Of a DNA stretch of 64,000 bases, positions 59,161 through 64,000 are shown in pieces. The notes under the pieces are model-generated. The model saw nothing but the letters and a program-made list of their open reading frames with translations, ran no database searches and was not told the DNA's origin. Both the position numbers and the translations under genes were made by a program. How positions within the stretch are numbered: the first letter of the stretch is position 1; each line of letters opens with the position of its first letter. The stretch is from Acanthaster planci (lineage: Eukaryota > Echinodermata > Asteroidea > Valvatida > Acanthasteridae): positions 2,724,885-2,788,884 of the forward strand of contig NW_019091385.1 of assembly GCF_001949145.1 (NCBI RefSeq). Direction: 5' to 3'.

Positions 59161-59232
59161 CCAATAATAATAATAATAATAACATTTATAAAGCGCATTT
59201 TTCCGAAGGTTACAATGCGCTGGGAAAAAAAG
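59161..59232 (+). repeat. (AAT)n plus TTTATAAAGCGC hairpin, SINE/repeat fragment
   Basis: (AAT)6 followed by AACATTTATAAAGCGCATTT and, ~25 nt on, AATGCGCT, a short imperfect GCGC hairpin. This AATAAT...TTTATAnAGCGC module is a familiar dispersed repeat in marine invertebrate genomes. The exact family is not assigned. Confidence 0.5.
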
Positions 59233-59345
59233 CAACTGCAGGAAAGTAAACCAAGTGCTAAGACAAAATCAGTGGGAGCAGATGACCAAAACCTAGAGTG
59301 GAAACAGATAAGATTTAAGTTTTAAGTTAAGATTCAAGTTAACCA

Positions 59346-59860
59346 ATACAGTTGAACCTCATCAATGAGAGCACTGTTTCTGTAATACAACATTCTGCTT
59401 ACAGTGTAGAATACCAAAGTGAATACGTCAGATGCACAATTGTGTGGTTTAACCTGTCATACATATATCAACATAAATTTGTTTACATTATGCTCATGAA
59501 TTTATGTGTAATATGATTGTACATGTATATTTATAACAGCAGGAAACCAAATTTTATTTTCTTTTATATGCTTAAAGGAAATGACAAAAAATATATCTAC
59601 ATGTACCGCTATCTATCTAAAAGGCATAAGTGTGAGAACCAGCACATGAACCAACACGTGCACATACTCCATTCCTTTGCACTACACTTGCTGGCTCACA
59701 GTGACATCACATTTTGGTACTCCATAACAACAACTTGTTTAGGTCCTAATCTTTTGTTCTTCTTTGTTTTCATTCCCAATAATACAAATTTCCGGCTATA
59801 ACCAGGTAAACGGCAAAGTCTAAAGGACCTACATGTATTAACATGGTTCACCTGAACAGT
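59346..59860 (+). mobile_element. pogo/Tigger-like MITE, copy B, split by a ~310-bp insertion
   Basis: The left part (59,346-~59,405: TACAGTTGAACCTCATCAAT ... CATTCTGCTTAC) and right part (~59,717-59,860: TCCATAACAACAACTTGTTTAGGTCC ... GGTTCACCTGAACAGTAC) align to the two halves of copy A at 55,615-55,794. They are separated by unrelated sequence. Confidence 0.5.
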
Positions 59861-62800
59861 ACATGTACTTGTATACTACATGTAGCATGTGTTATCCAAG
59901 CAAGGTCTAATCATGTGTGAGTGACAAGTCAATTTTCAAGTAGAAAAAAATATCTAGAAAATCTCATAAAAATTTTGTGAGCCTTTCTGATACCGGTTCA
60001 CAGGCAAGGATGTCAAGGTGAGGACTTATGAGGAAGCCACTGTGGATTGTTTTCGGGCCAAAATTACTGGTTACAGAAGCAGTCATCCATCATTAAGTTA
60101 ACAACTGCATTGTCAATTACTTGAATTTACTTTCCACTCGCCATTTGTCACAAAGGTTTCAAAATATGAATAGTCACAAACCCTGTACAACGTCAAGTGT
60201 AAAAGCAATGCTTAGTATTGGTTCATGTACATTAATCTTGGATGGATGTACAAGTTCTATGTGTATGTACATGTATAGTACACAAAAATTAAAAATACGA
60301 GCAAACCTAAACAAGTGTGCAAAACATCTGTCTGAGCAAACCTTAACAGGTACACTACTTGTGTACATGTGCATTTGTATAACATAAGTCCACATGTATG
60401 GGCACATCCTACCTCTGTAGTACCGGTGTATGCACAGTGTATCACAATACCCAAGTACATGTACATGTAACGGTGTGAAAAGCAATACCATTTAGAATAC
60501 CATATCAAAATAAACTATAAAGAGAAGTCTGTGCCTAGGATCACGACCCTAGGGCATGCTGCATACTGGTTCATACAATGTACATGTATGTGGCAAGGAT
60601 ACCATCTGTGCAAGCAAAGAGTCCTTAATCCCACAATGTAATATTGACATTGCCTTATCTCTACATGGTCCATTCAGATCCCAGACGCCTGCCCCTGTAT
60701 GATTTGCAGTCTCCTCCTCCCCCCCCCTTGCCATGGGTCATGGTGTGGTTGCTGGCATACTGCATCCCTCGCCTGCAGTCTGTAGTCACTTTGTAAATTA
60801 AGCACTTCTTAAAGGGGCGTGTACTGTGAGCACCCAATGCTCTCGTGCCAGGCATGAACATGTACATGTACTCCATATCTGCAGAGTATCACTCAACACA
60901 CTTTACATGTACATGTATGCACCATGAACATGGTATGCTTGGATCTCCGGCAGAATGCACCAGATGCAGTGCTGATTTTTCCAGTCCCACACACATACAT
61001 GTACACATTCATGATGCACGGGGGGGGGTGCATATTTTTAATATAGTGCTGGCCTGGGACCTGCTGGTCCTTGCTGCCAATTCTGTTTTCCCAGGAACTG
61101 AGAGGATACTACCCATTTCGCAGATACTGTATTAACACACTAAATTCAAATCTGACACTGGACCCATGACCACTTACAGCAAAACCAACTTCTACAGCCG
61201 TCTGTACATGTAAGTGCCACGTGCACAGAAAAACAATTGGATGTAGGACCACATCACACCCATAAAGTGAACCTAAATGGTGATTCACTGAGCATCATTC
61301 CGGTTACAGATCAGGTCACTCGGCCGCAAGCAGTTACAATCAGGTGACCTGAGCACGGTGGATGAATGAGACCGTTGCAGAGGCAAATAATAAGAAAGGG
61401 GTGATATTTGTAGCTACATGTACCAAGTCTCAGAAGTCTCCCACTGCTGAACATGTACAAGAGGATTTGTAAATTGTACATTTACATGTAACAGAAACAA
61501 CCTTGCTAAAAATACAGATATTTATTTTCCTTACTCAAAGGGAAAACCTGTTTATTTGGGCAACTACATTTGAAAGTCTTTCTAAAAAATATGAGACAGC
61601 TTTATGACTAAAATTTAAAAGCGCAATGTATACACGACATAGTTGAATTGTATGAAAAATACAGTCTACCATCAGACTTCAAAGTGGAAGGAAATCACAA
61701 ACAAATATGATGAGCAGCTCTTCTTTTCTAAGAAGGCTCACAGACCTTCAAACATGTACAGACATGTCTGGCATTTTGTACAACCCATTAGAATCGCACA
61801 CAGCAGTATCCAACTCAGCTAAATGTACTAGTACAGTGTAAAAAAATTGTAATGTCTTTGCTGAGAAAATACAGTATTGGTCATCTGTGTATCATCACAA
61901 GGCAAGTTACTGGAAGATCATGAACTAGTATGAGTAGTGTACCATACAAAAATAAATTGAAACATTAAACTGGACGTTAGAATGCATGCAATTTACATGT
62001 ACGTATGGTACATGTACATGTACTACTGAATTTAAAATCAAATTTGATTTACATGTTAAAATTTGAATTTAATCAGGTTCTTGATACTCATTTATTCAGT
62101 ATAAAATTCATACATGCATCATACCCTGGGACATGTTAATTAATAGTTGAACTACCAGTTCAACAACAAAGACATTACACATTTTGTTGTACATTAAACA
62201 GTTCTAGCACAGTATGTTTAGCTCAGTTGGATACTGCTGTGTGCGATTTTAATGGGTTATAAATGATAAAATTTGGACAATGTACATAATACAGAGGTGC
62301 AATGTACATGTATACTGGTAGGCAAAAATCATACACTATGGAAACGGTTTTGAAAAGAGAGAGTGAAATTTGTACGTACATTTCGCATAATTTTTAACAT
62401 CTTGCAACGATGGGATTCATGCATTGGTGCACTCTATTAAGGAAGCATGTGTGGGTAATCCCAGAAATTAGGGGTCCAAAAGTGTGGCATCAGTTTGCCA
62501 TATGTGCCATTAACCTACAACAACAACTCCGCATGTAACTTTTCAAAACTTCTAAAAGAGTGACTTTGATCATGTAAAATACAAATTACCACCTTCAGAT
62601 TTATAAAAATGATTATTTGGGGATAATTAGGCATAATATGTACATTTGGTGGACATCTGGTTGGCTACCAGTGTAAATCAAATGGAGTTGAATTCATTTA
62701 AAGTTTTATGCCAAAACGTTTTCACCAGAGGACTTGATTTCAAAGGTTCCCTCAACAACAAGGAGAATTCAGCATATTTTTCAACTGATGTATTTTAAAA

Positions 62801-64000
62801 CACCTAAGAAATAACTCTAAAAAAATATAAGCCATGGGAAAAAAAGGGCACAAAATTGACGGAAAATGATGAGAAAAGTTTGGCTCTCTTCATTCTCTTA
62901 CCGTTTAAAATCTTTCTCACTATACCAGCATATCTGCCAGGTCTTATACCTTTCAACCACTGAAAATTATCTTTAAGTTTGGCTGCATCAAAAATGTATG
63001 AGTATAATACATTAGTTGCGAACGTCATATTTGAAACGTTTTTGGAAACGTACTTGAGGAAAATGTGATTTTATTGGCTAGAATTTCAACAAGTTGTTCA
63101 CGTCCGTCAAAAATGGTGATGTTCGAGACTTTAATTAATCAACTCCAATTAAGTTGAAAGATGGGCACGGTCATCATTGTTCCAGATATCAGCCACGGCT
63201 TCCCTAATTTCATCAGACATTGGGAATTAATTCACTGCGTTCACTTCAGGAAAAATGAATCCCAAAGTTGAACATTATCTAATGGCCCCTATTTTGAGGA
63301 ACCTGACGTACACATACATATATATATTTACATTCATCTACAGTGTATTCTTGTCCCCTCATGTACATGGAACTGCAAGCAATCAAGGTCATGCATGTGT
63401 ACCTAGGGCCATGTTCCCCTAGTACATGTACATGTATGCACACTACAAAGTACGTGTGTTCAGGGCTGAACTGACCATACAGCTGTACAGTGATCACTGA
63501 ACCAATGGGTAGGCCCCACTGTACTTGCCGCTGCTACCGATATTTCATGACCAATAAATACATGTAAAGCAGGTGAAAAGTACCCCTATAGGACCTATGT
63601 ATGAAAAAAAAACCCAGCATAACGTGAGCTGTCGTGCGAACTAATTAATATTAAGTACATGTATTCTCAAAACATACATATGTGCACATGTACTGCCGGC
63701 AACATTCACATGTGCACTGTACCCTATTAAACGGTTTGTGCTATTGGCACAGTAAAGAAATACATGTACAGCTGTGTACAGTTGTCGAGATTCTTGATTT
63801 AACATTGATATCATCTGCACATTTCCAAACACACACACTTGTATACATGAAGTTCGAATCGAACAACACATCTCTTGTGCATTTGAACCACTGTCAACCA
63901 AAGTACATGTACTTGTAAATACGACCCAGACTGCCGCACCTTGAATGGGTGCCACATTTATTACCTGGTTCCCCTGTAATCCCATATCAACATCTACACA

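Larger units (their letters stand above)
59020..64000 (-). other. Rho-GAP intron / 5' region at the right edge
   Basis: The first coding exon, which should encode the N-terminal BAR helix, was not found here. The stretch contains an AAT-repeat SINE-like fragment (59,161-59,232), a split pogo-like MITE (59,346-59,860) and many TACATGTACATGTA words (e.g. near 60,455, 60,870, 60,905, 62,010, 63,422). Confidence 0.5.

Noticed and set aside
62804-63028. Minus-strand frame (WLKGIRPGRYAGIVRKILNG) with good acceptor and GTAAGAG donor, phase-compatible with the first visible Rho-GAP exon
   Set aside because: The family's N-terminal BAR helix is highly conserved and this sequence does not resemble it in content or length, so I did not call it the missing exon.
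63840-63866. B-box-like GTTCGAATC near the right edge
   Set aside because: No A-box, stems or acceptor pairing around it, so there is no tRNA gene.

Overview
The window is animal (metazoan) nuclear DNA. Genes are broken by many GT-AG introns, introns and spacers are AT-rich with dispersed transposon remnants, and exons carry animal-specific domain combinations. The very frequent self-complementary word TACATGTA / ACATGTACATGTA, the short introns and the intermediate similarity of the proteins to vertebrate homologues suggest a marine invertebrate deuterostome (cephalochordate, hemichordate or echinoderm). I cannot decide which from sequence alone.

Two genes are recognisable. Both lie on the minus strand, head to tail. 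(1) Positions ~1-15,000 hold an MGA-like (MAX gene-associated) transcription factor. It has a giant 7.2-kb coding exon (835-8025, ATG at 8007) with the MGA-type Cys-rich domain, and a 123-nt exon (349-471) encoding the basic-helix-loop-helix start. The zipper and the end of the gene run off the left edge. A plausible promoter at 14,870-15,060 has three CACGTG E-boxes, a ZNF143-like site and a YY1-like site. No T-box is visible between that promoter and the giant exon. (2) Positions 22,551-59,019 hold 26 exons of an oligophrenin/GRAF family Rho GTPase-activating protein with BAR, PH, RhoGAP, Ser/Pro-rich linker and SH3 domains in order. I assembled the exons by hand. All reading-frame phases close and give 1,026 residues to a TAG stop. 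The first coding exon (about the first 50 residues) must lie right of the window or in unrecognised sequence at 59-64 kb.

Between the genes, 15,061-18,290 is intergenic with a mariner-like MITE and another inverted repeat, and 18,290-22,550 is probably the long 3' UTR of the Rho-GAP gene. The large MGA 5' intron contains a hAT-like element interrupted by a TTAA-flanked piggyBac-like element. A second copy of the latter lies in the Rho-GAP gene in opposite orientation. Further Rho-GAP introns contain pogo/Tigger-like MITEs, a GGGGCTTTCACACT-type inverted-repeat transposon, a SINE-like fragment and a perfect 34-bp hairpin.

Functionally the genes are unrelated. The first is a chromatin/MAX-network regulator in the nucleus. 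The second is a membrane-curvature-sensing Rho regulator. I saw no prokaryote-type systems, CRISPR arrays, rRNA or confident tRNA genes. The most interesting points are the apparently T-box-less MGA with E-boxes in its own promoter, the symmetric Ser-rich exons in the Rho-GAP linker, and the nested and paired transposons.
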